This document shows, piece after piece, positions 25,392 through 35,626 of a stretch of DNA of 64,000 nucleotides (positions are counted from its first letter, which is position 1; each line of letters starts with the position of its first letter). Origin of the DNA: Arthrobacter sp. ok362 (lineage in GTDB: Bacteria > Actinomycetota > Actinomycetes > Actinomycetales > Micrococcaceae); NCBI RefSeq assembly GCF_900102785.1, contig NZ_FNGC01000012.1, positions 104,496 to 168,495 on the forward strand. Reading direction: 5' to 3'. The notes under the pieces were generated by a model. That model saw only the letters and a list, made by a program, of their open reading frames with translations, did no database searches and had not been told where the DNA came from. Made by a program: the position numbers and the translations under genes.

Positions 25392-28300
25392 ACTTCACCC
25401 ATCTGCACGTCTCCACCGCCTTCAGCGCCCACTATGGCGTCTCCTGGCCGGATGAACTGGCCGCCTCGGCCGCCGCAGACGGCGCCACTGCGCTGGCCTG
25501 CACGGACCGGGATGGGCTGTACGGCACCGTCAAGCACCTGAAGGCGTGCATGGCCGCCGGGCTGGATGCGATCGTCGGGGTGGACCTTGCGGTCTTTGAC
25601 GACGACGGCGACCTCCGCACCCAGCTAGGGGGACGCGTCGTCGTGCTGGCGCACGGACACAACAACGGCGCCGGCTACCGGGCGTTGTGCCGGCTGATTT
25701 CCGACGCCCATGCCCGCACCACGGGCAAGGCCGGGGGAGCGGTGCCAGTGGCCGTCACCCGGGCGGAGCTGGCCTCCCGCACCTTGCACCCCGAAACCCT
25801 GCAGCCGGTCCTGACAGTGCTGATCGGCCCGGACTCCGACGTCGGCCGGGCCATGGGCGGCCGGCGCTACCTGCGCCCCCGCACCCTGTTCAAACGCTGG
25901 CTGGACGCCATGCCCCCCGGGACCCTGGCGGCCGAGGTGGTGTCCCAGCTCAGCCCGCCCGGGGAACCGCTGAGCACCGCCCACGCGGTGCGCATGCTCA
26001 AGCTCGCAGCAGAGCACGGGGTGCCCGCCGTGCTGAGCAACGCCGTGCGGTATGTGGCCGAGGACGGCGCGGCCACCGCCGATGTGCTGGACTCGGCCCG
26101 GACGCTTAAATCCCTCCCCGAGCTCTCCGCCGCCCCGCTGCTGCAGCCCAATGGTCAGGGCTGGCTCAAATCCGCGGCCCAGATGCTGCAGCTGGGCAAG
26201 GAGATCATCCACGCCGCCGGCTACGGCACGGCGGACCTTAAACGGCTCCTGGCCCAGACCGAGGCGCTCGCGGACCGCTGCCGGATGGATCCTGTGGCCG
26301 ACATGGGCTGGAAACAGCCAGTGGTTCCGGAAGCATCCGTGATCGGGATCGACGGCGACGCGCTCGCCGAACTGACCCTGCGCTGCGAGGCCGGCATCGG
26401 CCGCCGCTTCCCGGGAATCTCCGGTCAGCGAGAACAGCAGATGCGAAACCGGCTGCAGCACGAGCTCCGGATCATCGACTCGCTGGGCTTCGCCTCCTAC
26501 TTCCTGACCGTCGCGGAGGTCTCCCGGATGATCCTGGCCCTGGGCGTGCGGGCGGCCGCGCGCGGTTCGGGCGCCTCCAGCCTGGTCAACTACCTGATCG
26601 ACATCAGCCAGGTGAACCCGCTCCAGCATGACCTCATTTTTGAACGCTTCCTCTCCCGCGACCGCGCCACGCTGCCCGACATCGACATCGACGTTGAAAG
26701 CGCCGAACGGCACAACGTCTACCGGAAGATCTTTGAGCGCTTCGGAGCCGAACGCGTCACGCTGATGAGCATGCAGAACGGCTACCGCGCTCGCGGTGCC
26801 GTGCGCGACGCCGGACTGGCCCTGGGCATGGACGACGGTGAGGTCGGGGAGATCGCCAAGCAGCTGTGGCGGTTCTCGGCCCGGCACTTCCGCGAAGCCC
26901 TCGTGGAGAAACCCGAGCTGAAGGAATTCGCGGACCGGGTGGAGCAACGCGGCTTCACCGAAAACCAGCAGCTGGACCTGTTGGTGGACCTCACGGAGCG
27001 GCTGGACCGGCTGCCCCGGCACATCTCCATGCATCCGTGCGGGGTCATCCTCGGCGATGCCACCTTGCTGGACCGCACCCCCGTGCAGCCCAGCGGCCTG
27101 GGCCTGCCCATGAGCCAGTTCGACAAGCACGACATGGACCCCATGGGCATGCTCAAACTCGATGTCCTGGGTGTCCGGATGCAGAGCGCCATGGCGTTCG
27201 CCGTCCGGGAAGTGATCCGGCTCCACCCCTCCAAGGCCGAGGTGGTGGCCGCCGGCGCGCATCCGGCCGGCCCGGATGGGACCGGTCCGGATTACATAGC
27301 CGAGGACGGGCACATCGACCTCAACGCGGTCCCGCTTGATGATGAGCCAACCTTTGAGCTGATCCGCAGCACCCACACCCTGGGCTGTTTCCAGATCGAA
27401 TCCCCGGGCCAGCGCGAACTGATCGGCAAGATGGCGCCCCGGGAGTTCAACGATCTCATCATTGACATCTCGCTGTTCCGGCCAGGCCCGATGAAATCCG
27501 ACATGGTCCGGCCCTTCCTGGAGCACCGGCACGGGTTCGCCCCCGAGGTCTATCCACATCCCGACCTCAAACCGGTCCTCCAGGAAACCCACGGGGTCAC
27601 GGTTTTCCACGAACAAATCCTCAAGACCTTCGATGTCATGACCGGGTGCGGGCTGGCGCGCGCCGACGAGTTCCGCCGGGCGCTGGGCAACGAGGTGCTC
27701 GAAGCCAAGGTGGAGGAGTTCTTCCGGAAGGAGGCCCGGGCCCGGAACTACAGTCCCGAGGTGGTGGACAAGGTTTGGGGCACGCTGAAGGCCTTTGGCA
27801 GCTTCGGGTTCTGCAAGGCCCACGGAGCCGCCTTCGCCGTGCCCACCTACCAGTCGGCCTGGCTCAAGGCGCACCACCCGGAGGCCTTCCTCGCCGGACT
27901 CTGGGAACACGACCCCGGCATGTACCCCAAACGCCTGCTCGTGGCCGAGGCCCGCCGGCTGGGGATCCCCATCCTTCCCCTCGACATCAACCGAAGCCAG
28001 GCCGAGTACCGGGTGGAGTGGGTGGAATCCGGGCCGGACCGGGGCAGGCTGGGCATCCGGCTAAGCCTGAACGGCATCTTCGGGCTCTCCGGCGCCGAGC
28101 TGAAACGGATAGTGGCTGGCCAGCCCTACGACTCCCTGGCGGACCTGCGCGCCCGGTCGCGGCTAAGCAGGCCCAGCATCCAGCGCCTGGCCCAGCTGGG
28201 CGCCTTCGACTCGCTGCACCGGGCCTCCGGGGGAGCCGCCAACCGGGCGGACCTGGTCCAGCACCTGCAGAAACTGCAGGCCCGGCCCTTGCGGAAGGGC

Positions 28301-28888
28301 GCAGAGGTCATTGAGGGCCAGCTGGCGTTGCCGCTGGGGGACGTGGAACTGAAGAACCTGAAGGCGATGCTACCCGCGCCCAGCATGGTGGACAACGTCC
28401 GGGCGGAACTTGACCTGATGGCCGTGGACGTCAGCGAGCACCTCATGACCAGCCACCGCCCGCTGCTGGAACGGCTCGGCGTCACCACCGCGGACAAGCT
28501 GCTGGGACTGCGCAACGGCGCGGAGGTGCTGGTTGCCGGGGTCCGGGTGGCCACCCAGACACCGCCCATGCGCGGGGGCCGGAGGGTGGTGTTCATCAGC
28601 ATCGACGACGGCACAGGTTGCGTGGATTCGGTCTTCTTCCACGAAGCGCAGGAGCAGTCCGGATCCTTGCTGTTCGGGACCCGCCTGCTGCTGATCCGCG
28701 GCACCACACGCCGGACCGGGCCGCGGGGGATCAGCATCAGCGCCAGCATGGCCTGGGACCTCAGCCGCCCGGAGACCCTGCCGTTCCCGGAATCCGTTGC
28801 CGGCGCCACCGGCCAGCACGAGCCGGACCTGCCCGGCCCCCTAGACGGGATCAGCAGAAACCTCGCCATCACCGGGCTGGGCGGCTGA
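25388..28888 (+). CDS. dnaE2: Error-prone DNA polymerase DnaE2
   Basis: 1166 residues. C-family polymerase alpha subunit of the DnaE2 type used for SOS-induced translesion synthesis. An N-terminal PHP domain (FTHLHVSTAFSAHYG, residues about 2-16) is followed by the palm with catalytic aspartates in LPDIDIDVE (about 427-435) and FGSFGFCKAHGAAFA. Helix-hairpin-helix and OB-fold modules follow (VFISIDDGTG near 1060). It lacks the long C-terminal tau-binding region of replicative DnaE1. ATG 25388 overlaps the DUF6504 stop, and an SOS box precedes the pair. imuA/imuB partners are not in the window. Confidence 0.94.
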   Translation: MNFTHLHVSTAFSAHYGVSWPDELAASAAADGATALACTDRDGLYGTVKHLKACMAAGLDAIVGVDLAVFDDDGDLRTQLGGRVVVLAHGHNNGAGYRALCRLISDAHARTTGKAGGAVPVAVTRAELASRTLHPETLQPVLTVLIGPDSDVGRAMGGRRYLRPRTLFKRWLDAMPPGTLAAEVVSQLSPPGEPLSTAHAVRMLKLAAEHGVPAVLSNAVRYVAEDGAATADVLDSARTLKSLPELSAAPLLQPNGQGWLKSAAQMLQLGKEIIHAAGYGTADLKRLLAQTEALADRCRMDPVADMGWKQPVVPEASVIGIDGDALAELTLRCEAGIGRRFPGISGQREQQMRNRLQHELRIIDSLGFASYFLTVAEVSRMILALGVRAAARGSGASSLVNYLIDISQVNPLQHDLIFERFLSRDRATLPDIDIDVESAERHNVYRKIFERFGAERVTLMSMQNGYRARGAVRDAGLALGMDDGEVGEIAKQLWRFSARHFREALVEKPELKEFADRVEQRGFTENQQLDLLVDLTERLDRLPRHISMHPCGVILGDATLLDRTPVQPSGLGLPMSQFDKHDMDPMGMLKLDVLGVRMQSAMAFAVREVIRLHPSKAEVVAAGAHPAGPDGTGPDYIAEDGHIDLNAVPLDDEPTFELIRSTHTLGCFQIESPGQRELIGKMAPREFNDLIIDISLFRPGPMKSDMVRPFLEHRHGFAPEVYPHPDLKPVLQETHGVTVFHEQILKTFDVMTGCGLARADEFRRALGNEVLEAKVEEFFRKEARARNYSPEVVDKVWGTLKAFGSFGFCKAHGAAFAVPTYQSAWLKAHHPEAFLAGLWEHDPGMYPKRLLVAEARRLGIPILPLDINRSQAEYRVEWVESGPDRGRLGIRLSLNGIFGLSGAELKRIVAGQPYDSLADLRARSRLSRPSIQRLAQLGAFDSLHRASGGAANRADLVQHLQKLQARPLRKGAEVIEGQLALPLGDVELKNLKAMLPAPSMVDNVRAELDLMAVDVSEHLMTSHRPLLERLGVTTADKLLGLRNGAEVLVAGVRVATQTPPMRGGRRVVFISIDDGTGCVDSVFFHEAQEQSGSLLFGTRLLLIRGTTRRTGPRGISISASMAWDLSRPETLPFPESVAGATGQHEPDLPGPLDGISRNLAITGLGG

Positions 28889-28935
28889 GCTCCCGTCGGA
28901 GCGGCCGCCGCGGGAGCCGCCGCTGGGCGGCGGCT
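28889..28935 (+). terminator. Nested hairpins after dnaE2
   Basis: Immediately after the stop codon, GCTCCCG...CGGGAGC can pair (28889-28917). It partly overlaps a second, perfect 9-bp stem AGCCGCCGC/GCGGCGGCT with a 3-base loop at 28915-28935. Mutually exclusive GC-rich stems; probable intrinsic terminator. Confidence 0.6.
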
Positions 28936-29057
28936 GGGCTGGGGCTGCTTTGTGGCGCGTTGGTTGGCCTCTGGAGAAACCGATAGCATGGACGAGGCTG
29001 GCTGTGGTCCCCGTACGCCACAAGCTACGAAGCCTTAACTTTGAATAGGAGACACCC

Positions 29058-31067
29058 GTGTCAGATGCCCAGCAGATCACCCTTATCGTCGACGGCGAAG
29101 AGACCAAGGTGACTACCGGGACCACCGGCGCGGAACTCTTCTTTGAGCGCCGTGACGTCGTTGTGGCCCGCGTTAACGGCGAGTTGAAGGACTTGGACCA
29201 GCCCCTTCCCGAGGACGCTTCCGTCGAGGCCGTCACCATTGATACCCCGGACGGGCTCAACGTCCTGCGCCACTCCACGGCCCACGTCATGGCCCAGGCC
29301 GTGCAGCAGCTGCGTCCCGACGCGAAGCTCGGCATCGGCCCCTACATCACGGACGGCTTCTACTTCGACTTCGACGTCGCGGAACCGTTCACCCCGGAAG
29401 ACCTCCGCCAGCTCGAAAAGATGATGCAGAAGATCATCAACCAGAACCAGAAGTTCGTCCGCCGCGTAGTATCCGAGGACGCGGCCCGCGAGGCGATGAA
29501 GGACGAGCCCTACAAGCTCGAGCTCCTGGGGAAGAAGAACGACGCCGCCGACGCCGGAGAGGGCGTCAACGTCGAGGTCGGGGCCGGCGACATCACCATA
29601 TACGACAACGTGGACCGCAAGAGCGGGGACAGCATCTGGTGCGATCTGTGCCGCGGCCCGCACCTGCCGAACACCAAACTGATCTCCAACGCCTTCGCGC
29701 TGACCCGGTCCTCGGCCGCCTACTGGCTGGGCAACCAGAACAACCAGCAGCTGCAGCGCATCTATGGCACCGCCTGGCCCACCAAGGACGCCCTCAAGGC
29801 CTACCAGGAACGCATTGCCGAGGCCGAGCGCCGTGACCACCGCAAACTCGGCGCGGAGCTGGACCTGTTCTCCTTCCCGGACGAGCTCGGCTCGGGCCTG
29901 CCGGTCTTCCATCCCAAGGGCGGCATTATCCGCAAGGCTATGGAGGACTACTCCCGCCAGCGCCACGTGGATGCCGGCTACGATTTCGTCTACACCCCGC
30001 ACATCACCAAGGGCCACCTCTACGAAGTCTCAGGCCACCTGGACTGGTACAAGGAGGGCATGTTCCCGGCGATGCACATCGACGCGGAGCTGAACGAGGA
30101 CGGCACGGTCCGCAAGCCTGGCCAGGACTACTACCTCAAGCCGATGAACTGCCCCATGCACAACCTGATCTTCCGGTCCCGCGGACGCTCCTACCGCGAA
30201 CTGCCGCTGCGGCTCTTCGAATTCGGCTCGGTCTACCGCTACGAGAAGTCCGGCGTGGTACACGGCCTGACCCGTGTCCGGGGCATGACCCAGGACGACG
30301 CCCACATCTACTGCACCCGCGAGCAGATGAAGGACGAGCTCACCACCACGCTGAACTTCGTCCTCGGCCTGCTCAAGGACTACGGCCTGGACGACTTCTA
30401 CCTCGAGCTCTCCACCAAGAACGAAGACAAGTTCGTGGGCGACGACGCCACGTGGGAGGAAGCCACCCGCACCCTGGCCGAGGTGGCAGAAGCCTCCGGG
30501 CTTGAGCTCATCCCGGATCCGGGCGGAGCCGCGTTCTACGGCCCCAAGATTTCCGTCCAGACCAAGGACGCGCTCGGCCGCACCTGGCAAATGTCCACCA
30601 TCCAGCTGGACTTCAACCTGCCCGAACGCTTCGAGCTCGAGTTCCAGGCCGCCGACGGCACCCGGCAGCGGCCCGTGATGATCCACCGCGCCTTGTTCGG
30701 CTCGGTGGAGCGCTTCATGGGCGTGCTGACCGAACACTACGCCGGTGCCTTCCCCGCCTGGCTGGCGCCCGTGCAGGTGGTGGGCATCCCGGTGGCGGAG
30801 GCTTTCAACGACTACATGTTCGACGTCGTGGACCAGCTCAAGGCGGCCGGTATCCGCGCCGAGGTGGATATTTCCTCGGACCGATTCCCGAAGAAGATCC
30901 GCACGGCAAGCAAGGACAAGATCCCGTTCGTGCTGATCGCCGGCGGAGACGACGCCGAGGCAGGAGCCGTGTCCTTCCGCTTCCGCGATGGCAGCCAGGA
31001 CAACGGCGTGCCCGTGGCCGAGGCCGTCCAGCGGATCGTCGACGCTGTCCGAAACCGGACCAGCTAG
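29058..31067 (+). CDS. thrS: Threonyl-tRNA synthetase
   Basis: 669 residues. TGS domain (about 1-62), editing/SAD domain ([11 protein letters not shown], and [12 protein letters not shown]), class II catalytic core with motif 2 ([20 protein letters not shown]), the zinc Cys in KPMNCPMHN, motif 3 ([15 protein letters not shown]) and the anticodon-binding domain. It charges tRNA-Thr and edits Ser. GTG start with AGGAG six bases upstream. No T-box leader was seen in the 120 bp before it. HIT and pgsA follow in an operon. Confidence 0.97.
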   Translation: MSDAQQITLIVDGEETKVTTGTTGAELFFERRDVVVARVNGELKDLDQPLPEDASVEAVTIDTPDGLNVLRHSTAHVMAQAVQQLRPDAKLGIGPYITDGFYFDFDVAEPFTPEDLRQLEKMMQKIINQNQKFVRRVVSEDAAREAMKDEPYKLELLGKKNDAADAGEGVNVEVGAGDITIYDNVDRKSGDSIWCDLCRGPHLPNTKLISNAFALTRSSAAYWLGNQNNQQLQRIYGTAWPTKDALKAYQERIAEAERRDHRKLGAELDLFSFPDELGSGLPVFHPKGGIIRKAMEDYSRQRHVDAGYDFVYTPHITKGHLYEVSGHLDWYKEGMFPAMHIDAELNEDGTVRKPGQDYYLKPMNCPMHNLIFRSRGRSYRELPLRLFEFGSVYRYEKSGVVHGLTRVRGMTQDDAHIYCTREQMKDELTTTLNFVLGLLKDYGLDDFYLELSTKNEDKFVGDDATWEEATRTLAEVAEASGLELIPDPGGAAFYGPKISVQTKDALGRTWQMSTIQLDFNLPERFELEFQAADGTRQRPVMIHRALFGSVERFMGVLTEHYAGAFPAWLAPVQVVGIPVAEAFNDYMFDVVDQLKAAGIRAEVDISSDRFPKKIRTASKDKIPFVLIAGGDDAEAGAVSFRFRDGSQDNGVPVAEAVQRIVDAVRNRTS

Positions 31068-31086
31068 GCAGACGGAAGGGCAGCGC

Positions 31087-31707
31087 GTGCAGGAAACCAC
31101 AGGGGCCGGGCCGGAGTATCCGGGCGACCACGCCGTGACGGACGACTTCGGCCTGGCCGGGGTCCCGGACGCTTTCCAGCGCCTGTGGACCCCGCACCGG
31201 ATGGCGTACATCAAGGGCGGCCAGCAGCAGTTCCAGAACCCGGACGACTGCCCTTTCTGCGTCGCACCCGAGCGGGGGGACGAGGACTCCCTGATCGTGT
31301 ACCGGGGCAGGACCAGCTACGTGGTGCTGAACCTGTTTCCGTACAACCCGGGCCACCTGCTTATCTGCCCCTACCGGCACATCCCCGACTACACGGATCT
31401 CACGGTCGAGGAAACGGCGGAATTCGCCGAACTGACCCAGACAGCAATGCGGGTGCTGCGCAAAGTCGCCAACCCCTCCGGTTTCAATCTGGGCATGAAC
31501 CAGGGTGTCGCCGGCGGGGCAGGCATCGCCGGCCACCTGCACCAGCATGTGGTGCCGCGCTGGGGCGGGGACGGGAATTTCTTCCCCATCATTGCGCAGA
31601 CCAAGGCGATCACGCAGACCCTCGGCGAGGTCCGCCAGCAGGTGGCTGACGCGTGGCCGCAGGAAATGCCCGCGCAGCAGGAAACAACCGGGGAGAAGGA
31701 TGCTTAA
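31087..31707 (+). CDS. HIT family protein (Ap4A phosphorylase-like)
   Basis: 206 residues. HIT nucleotide hydrolase/phosphorylase with the histidine triad HLHQHVVPRW (about 158-163) and a CPFC pair (about 56-59). Its position between thrS and pgsA and its length match mycobacterial Rv2613c, a diadenosine tetraphosphate phosphorylase. Begins 20 bp after thrS; its stop overlaps the pgsA start by 8 bp. Confidence 0.88.
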   Translation: MQETTGAGPEYPGDHAVTDDFGLAGVPDAFQRLWTPHRMAYIKGGQQQFQNPDDCPFCVAPERGDEDSLIVYRGRTSYVVLNLFPYNPGHLLICPYRHIPDYTDLTVEETAEFAELTQTAMRVLRKVANPSGFNLGMNQGVAGGAGIAGHLHQHVVPRWGGDGNFFPIIAQTKAITQTLGEVRQQVADAWPQEMPAQQETTGEKDA

Positions 31708-32338
31708 CAGGCACGCCCGGGGTTTCTTCACCGCCCTGTTTTCTCCGGTTGCCCGCTGGCTGCTGAGGATCGGGGTGTCTCCCGACGCCGTGACGGTGGT
31801 CGGCACCCTCGGCGTGGTGATCGGCGCCCTCGTGTTCTACCCGCTCGGTCAGCTCCTGTGGGGAACCGTGTTCATCACGGCGTTCATTTTCTCCGACGTC
31901 ATCGACGGCATCATGGCCCGGATGCAGCATCGCGGCGGCCGATGGGGCAATTTCCTGGACTCCACCCTGGACCGCGTGGCCGACGGCGCCCTCTTCGCCG
32001 GCCTCGCCGTCTGGTTCTTCACCGGCGGCGCCAACCCGCCCATCGCCGTCGCCGCCATCGTCTGCCTCGTGCTCGGCATGGTGGTCTCCTACGCGCGGGC
32101 CAAGGCGGAAGCCCTGGGCTTTCACGCCAACGTCGGCATCGCCGAGCGCGCCGAGCGCCTCGTGTCCGTGCTGGTGGTCACGGGACTTACGGGCCTGGGC
32201 CTGCCCGTCGTCGTGCTGTTCGTGACGCTCTGCCTCCTCGCGATCGCGAGCCTGGTGACAGTGGTCCAGCGCATCGTGACGGTCCACCGCCAGTCGCTGG
32301 AGGAACCCGAAGGTACCGCCACAGAACATTCCGTCTGA
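31700..32338 (+). CDS. pgsA: CDP-alcohol phosphatidyltransferase (phosphatidylinositol-phosphate synthase type)
   Basis: 212 residues, about six membrane helices. The CDP-alcohol phosphotransferase signature is intact: D-x2-D-G-x2-A-R in SDVIDGIMARMQHRGGRWGN and the second D-x3-D in LDSTLDRVAD. By position after thrS-HIT it corresponds to mycobacterial PgsA1, which makes phosphatidylinositol phosphate from CDP-diacylglycerol and inositol phosphate. ATG 31700 overlaps the HIT stop. The usual downstream PimA glycosyltransferase and acyltransferase genes are absent. Confidence 0.88.
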   Translation: MLNRHARGFFTALFSPVARWLLRIGVSPDAVTVVGTLGVVIGALVFYPLGQLLWGTVFITAFIFSDVIDGIMARMQHRGGRWGNFLDSTLDRVADGALFAGLAVWFFTGGANPPIAVAAIVCLVLGMVVSYARAKAEALGFHANVGIAERAERLVSVLVVTGLTGLGLPVVVLFVTLCLLAIASLVTVVQRIVTVHRQSLEEPEGTATEHSV

Positions 32339-32411
32339 CGGCGCCGCACGGCGCCCCGGCGGACGCGCCGATTCCCCGGCCCCACGCGAGATTCGGCTGC
32401 TGTAACTCGAA

Positions 32412-32546
32412 TTCTGCCGTGCCCCGGCCGGGGGATAGTATTAGTTTTACCGGCCAATGGATCCGGTAATCCGGTGTGTGCGAGACACGGCATTTACGTG
32501 CCGTCCGCGCCCCGGCGAGGTCATCTATCTACCCATAGGGGTTTTT
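32412..32546 (+). promoter_or_regulatory. Promoter/leader region of pdxS
   Basis: A possible promoter is TTCTGC (32412-32417), 18 bp, TAGTAT (32436-32441). The leader contains a short ACGGCA/TGCCGT hairpin about 55 bp before the GTG. The pgsA end is marked only by a weak 6-bp GGCGCC hairpin at 32340-32355. Assignments are tentative. Confidence 0.3.
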
Positions 32547-33473
32547 GTGTCTACACCTGATGTAAGCAGCGAAGCCGGCGCGTCCGCGAAGAACGTCACG
32601 GGCAGCAGCCGCGTCAAGCGCGGCATGGCTGAGATGCTCAAGGGCGGCGTCATCATGGACGTCGTCAACGCCGAGCAGGCCCGCATCGCCGAAGACGCCG
32701 GTGCCGTGGCCGTGATGGCGCTGGAACGCGTTCCGGCCGACATCCGCGCCCAGGGCGGCGTGTCCCGCATGTCCGATCCCGACATGATCGACAAGATCAT
32801 CGCGGCCGTGTCCGTGCCCGTCATGGCCAAGGCCCGGATCGGCCACTTCGTCGAGGCGCAGGTCCTGCAGTCCCTTGGCGTGGACTACATCGACGAGTCC
32901 GAGGTTCTGACCCCGGCCGACTACACCAACCACATCGACAAATGGAAGTTCACCGTTCCGTTCGTCTGCGGTGCCACCAACCTCGGTGAGGCCCTGCGCC
33001 GCATCAACGAGGGCGCGGCGATGATCCGGTCCAAGGGTGAGGCCGGCACCGGCGATGTCTCCAACGCCACCACGCACATGCGCCAGATCCGCGCCGAGAT
33101 CAAGAAGCTCGCCGGCATGGCCGAGGACGAGCTCTACGTCGCGGCCAAGGAGCTGCAGGCGCCGTACGAACTGGTCAAGGAAGTTGCCGCCACCGGCAAG
33201 CTCCCGGTGGTGCTGTTCACCGCCGGCGGCATCGCCACCCCGGCCGACGCCGCGATGATGATGCAGCTCGGCGCCGACGGCGTGTTCGTCGGCTCCGGCA
33301 TCTTCAAGTCCGGCAACCCGGCCCAGCGTGCCGCCGCCGTCGTGAAGGCCACCACTTTCTTCGACGACCCGGACGAGATCGCCAAGGCCTCCCGCGGCCT
33401 GGGCGAGGCCATGGTCGGCATCAACGTCGACGAAATCCCGCAGCCGCACCGCCTCGCCGAGCGCGGCTGGTAA
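32547..33473 (+). CDS. pdxS: Pyridoxal 5'-phosphate synthase lyase subunit PdxS
   Basis: 308 residues, TIM-barrel PdxS/SNZ. Signatures: [23 protein letters not shown], catalytic lysine in [29 protein letters not shown] and [14 protein letters not shown]. It condenses ribose 5-phosphate, glyceraldehyde 3-phosphate and PdxT-derived ammonia into PLP. GTG 32547 with AGGGG upstream. Its partner pdxT is 8.8 kb away at 42290. Confidence 0.96.
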   Translation: MSTPDVSSEAGASAKNVTGSSRVKRGMAEMLKGGVIMDVVNAEQARIAEDAGAVAVMALERVPADIRAQGGVSRMSDPDMIDKIIAAVSVPVMAKARIGHFVEAQVLQSLGVDYIDESEVLTPADYTNHIDKWKFTVPFVCGATNLGEALRRINEGAAMIRSKGEAGTGDVSNATTHMRQIRAEIKKLAGMAEDELYVAAKELQAPYELVKEVAATGKLPVVLFTAGGIATPADAAMMMQLGADGVFVGSGIFKSGNPAQRAAAVVKATTFFDDPDEIAKASRGLGEAMVGINVDEIPQPHRLAERGW

Positions 33474-33493
33474 CGGCAGTAAACCCTTAACCC

Positions 33494-33536
33494 CGACGGC
33501 GGCGAGTGACCTTTCTCAGGTGACTCGCCGCCGTCG
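33494..33536 (+). terminator. Intrinsic terminator after pdxS
   Basis: CGACGGCGGCGAGT and ACTCGCCGCCGTCG form a perfect 14-bp stem around a 15-base loop, followed by the T-rich tail TTTGTTT. Strong rho-independent terminator 21 bp past the stop. Confidence 0.85.
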
Positions 33537-33548
33537 TTTGTTTCCCCG

Positions 33549-33606
33549 TCGATTGCTCCGTAACTGCCCTTATGAGGTCTCAAAACGGCGGTTACGGAGC
33601 AATCGA
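33549..33606. repeat. Long inverted repeat (REP-like hairpin)
   Basis: Two 20-base arms (33549-33568 and 33587-33606), beginning TCGATTGCTCCGTAAC and ending GTTACGGAGCAATCGA, match at 19 of 20 positions around an 18-base loop. It lies between the pdxS terminator and the end of the convergent M3 peptidase gene. It may be a bidirectional terminator or a copy of a dispersed palindromic element. Confidence 0.7.
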
Positions 33607-33613
33607 TGAAGGG

Positions 33614-35626
33614 TCAGTCCAGGCCGCGGCGCTTCAGCAGCGGCCCGAGATCCGCGTCCCGGCCGCGGAAGGCGCGGAATGACTCCAGCGGGTCCCGGCT
33701 GTTGCCGCGGGACAGCAGTTCGGCCCGGAAGAAATCGCCGTTGGCGCGGCTGAGGCCGCCGTTTTCCTTGAACCATTCCACAGTGTCGGCGTCCAGCACT
33801 TCGCTCCAGATGTAGGAGTAGTAGCCGGCGGCGTACCAGCCGCCGGCGAAGATGTGCTGGAAGTAGCCTGTCCGGTAGCGCGGCGGGATAAGGCTGTGCG
33901 CCACGCCGGCCGCGGCCAGTGCCTTCGCTTCGAACTCGAGGACGTCCTCCGGGACATCGGAGTCGTCCAGGACATGCCACGCCAGGTCCAGCAGGGCCGC
34001 GCCGAGGTATTCCGTGGTGGCGAAGCCTTCGCCCCAGAGCTGCGCGGCGTTGAGCTTGTCCACGGTTTCCTGCGGCAGGGGCTCGCCGGTCGCATGGTGC
34101 CGCGCATAGTTGGCCAGGACCTCGGGCCACATGATCCACATTTCGTTGACCTGCGACGGGTATTCCACGAAGTCCCGCGGCACGTTGGTACCGGAGAACC
34201 GCGGATACGTGACGGCGGAAAACAAGCCGTGCAGGGCATGGCCGAACTCATGGAAGGTGGTGCGGAGTTCATCCAGCGTCAGCAGGGTGGGCTCGCCGGC
34301 CGGCGGTTTGGAGATGTTGAGGTTGTTGATCACCACAGGACGGGTGTCCAGCAGTCCGGACTGCTCCACGAGAGCGTTCATCCACGCGCCCCCGCGCTTC
34401 GTCTCCCGCGTGTAGTAGTCGCCCAGGAACAGGCCCAGGTCCGTCCCGTCGGAATTCTTCACCTCCCAGACGCGCACGTCCGGGTGGTAGCCGGCGAGGT
34501 CCGTGCGTTCGTGGAAGGTGACGCCGTACAGGGCGTTCGCCGCGAAGAACACACCGTCATTCAGAACCCGGTCCAGCTCGAAATACGGGCGCAGGGCCTG
34601 CTCGTCCACGGCGTACCGCTCCCGCTTGACCTTGGCCGAGTAATACGCCCAGTCCCAGGCCTCGAGGGCATGGCCGGCGGCCTCGGCAAGCGCCTCCGCC
34701 TCGGCGTCGGCGTTGCGGACGGCCGCCGGGGCCAGCCGGCCCATCATGGCCTGAACAGCCTGGAAGTCTGGTGCCGTCTGCCGGTCCACGCTGAGTTCGG
34801 CGAAGTTCGCGAACCCCAGAAGGCTGGCCCTCTCGGCGCGGAGCCGGACCATGTCCTTGACCAGATCGAGCACGTCGAGGCTGCCGCCGCCGCTGCCGCG
34901 GCCGATCGAGGCCTCGTAGAGACGCCGGCGGACGTCCCGGTTCGCCAGCGCTGCCATGGCGGGCTGGTTGCTCGGCTGGATCAGGGTCAGCAGGAACTTT
35001 CCCTCGTGCCCGGCGGTCCGGGCGGCTTCGGCCGCGCTGGCGACGTCGTCGGCGGGCAGGCCGGTGAGGTCGCCGGCGTCGTCAATCAGCAGGGCAGCGG
35101 ACTTCATGCTTTCCTTGCAGCGCTGCCCGAACTCGGTGCCGAGCCGGGAAAGCTCGGCGTTGACGTCCTTGAGGCGCTCCTGGCCCGCGTCGTCAAGCTG
35201 GATACCGGAAGCCCGGAACTCCTTGAGGTATTCCTCCACGAGCCGGGCGGACTCCGGGTCAAGGACGGCTGTGTCCAACGCCGCGAAGTGCTCGTAGAGC
35301 CCTCGGTTGAGGTAGACGGCATCCTGGTGGGCGGCAAAGAGCGGGGACAGGCGGGTCTCGAGATCCCGGATGGTATCCGAGGCGTCCGCGGAAACGAGGG
35401 TGAAAAAGGACGCGGCAGCCCGTTCCAGAAGCCGGCCGGAGCGCTCCATGGCCAAGGCCGTGTTTTCGAAGGTCGGGGCCTCCGGGTCGTCCACTATGGC
35501 CTGGATTTCGGCAAGGTGCTCGGCCAGGCCGGCCTCAACGGCCTCGGCGTAGTGCGCGTCTTCGATGTCCGCGAAGGGCGGCAGGCCGTAGGGCAGGGTG
35601 CTGGGGCTCAGGAGGGGATTGGTCAT
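33614..35626 (-). CDS. M3 family metallopeptidase (peptidyl-dipeptidase Dcp-like)
   Basis: 670 residues, cytosolic, no signal. Thimet/M3 zinc peptidase with HEFGH (about residues 457-461) plus a downstream zinc-ligand glutamate in the EMWIMWPE region. Length and the helical N-terminal lid match oligopeptidase A/Dcp. It removes dipeptides or trims small peptides. ATG 35626. Convergent with pdxS across the terminator/inverted repeat; divergent from an alpha/beta hydrolase. Confidence 0.92.
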   Translation of the reverse strand: MTNPLLSPSTLPYGLPPFADIEDAHYAEAVEAGLAEHLAEIQAIVDDPEAPTFENTALAMERSGRLLERAAASFFTLVSADASDTIRDLETRLSPLFAAHQDAVYLNRGLYEHFAALDTAVLDPESARLVEEYLKEFRASGIQLDDAGQERLKDVNAELSRLGTEFGQRCKESMKSAALLIDDAGDLTGLPADDVASAAEAARTAGHEGKFLLTLIQPSNQPAMAALANRDVRRRLYEASIGRGSGGGSLDVLDLVKDMVRLRAERASLLGFANFAELSVDRQTAPDFQAVQAMMGRLAPAAVRNADAEAEALAEAAGHALEAWDWAYYSAKVKRERYAVDEQALRPYFELDRVLNDGVFFAANALYGVTFHERTDLAGYHPDVRVWEVKNSDGTDLGLFLGDYYTRETKRGGAWMNALVEQSGLLDTRPVVINNLNISKPPAGEPTLLTLDELRTTFHEFGHALHGLFSAVTYPRFSGTNVPRDFVEYPSQVNEMWIMWPEVLANYARHHATGEPLPQETVDKLNAAQLWGEGFATTEYLGAALLDLAWHVLDDSDVPEDVLEFEAKALAAAGVAHSLIPPRYRTGYFQHIFAGGWYAAGYYSYIWSEVLDADTVEWFKENGGLSRANGDFFRAELLSRGNSRDPLESFRAFRGRDADLGPLLKRRGLD

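Noticed and set aside
25625..27910. 761-codon ORF on the minus strand inside dnaE2
   Set aside because: Antisense shadow of a strongly conserved gene; no ribosome site or family, and composition typical of GC-rich antisense frames.
28936..29057. T-box or other tRNA-sensing leader before thrS
   Set aside because: Too short and lacks the conserved T-box bulge and terminator/antiterminator pair.
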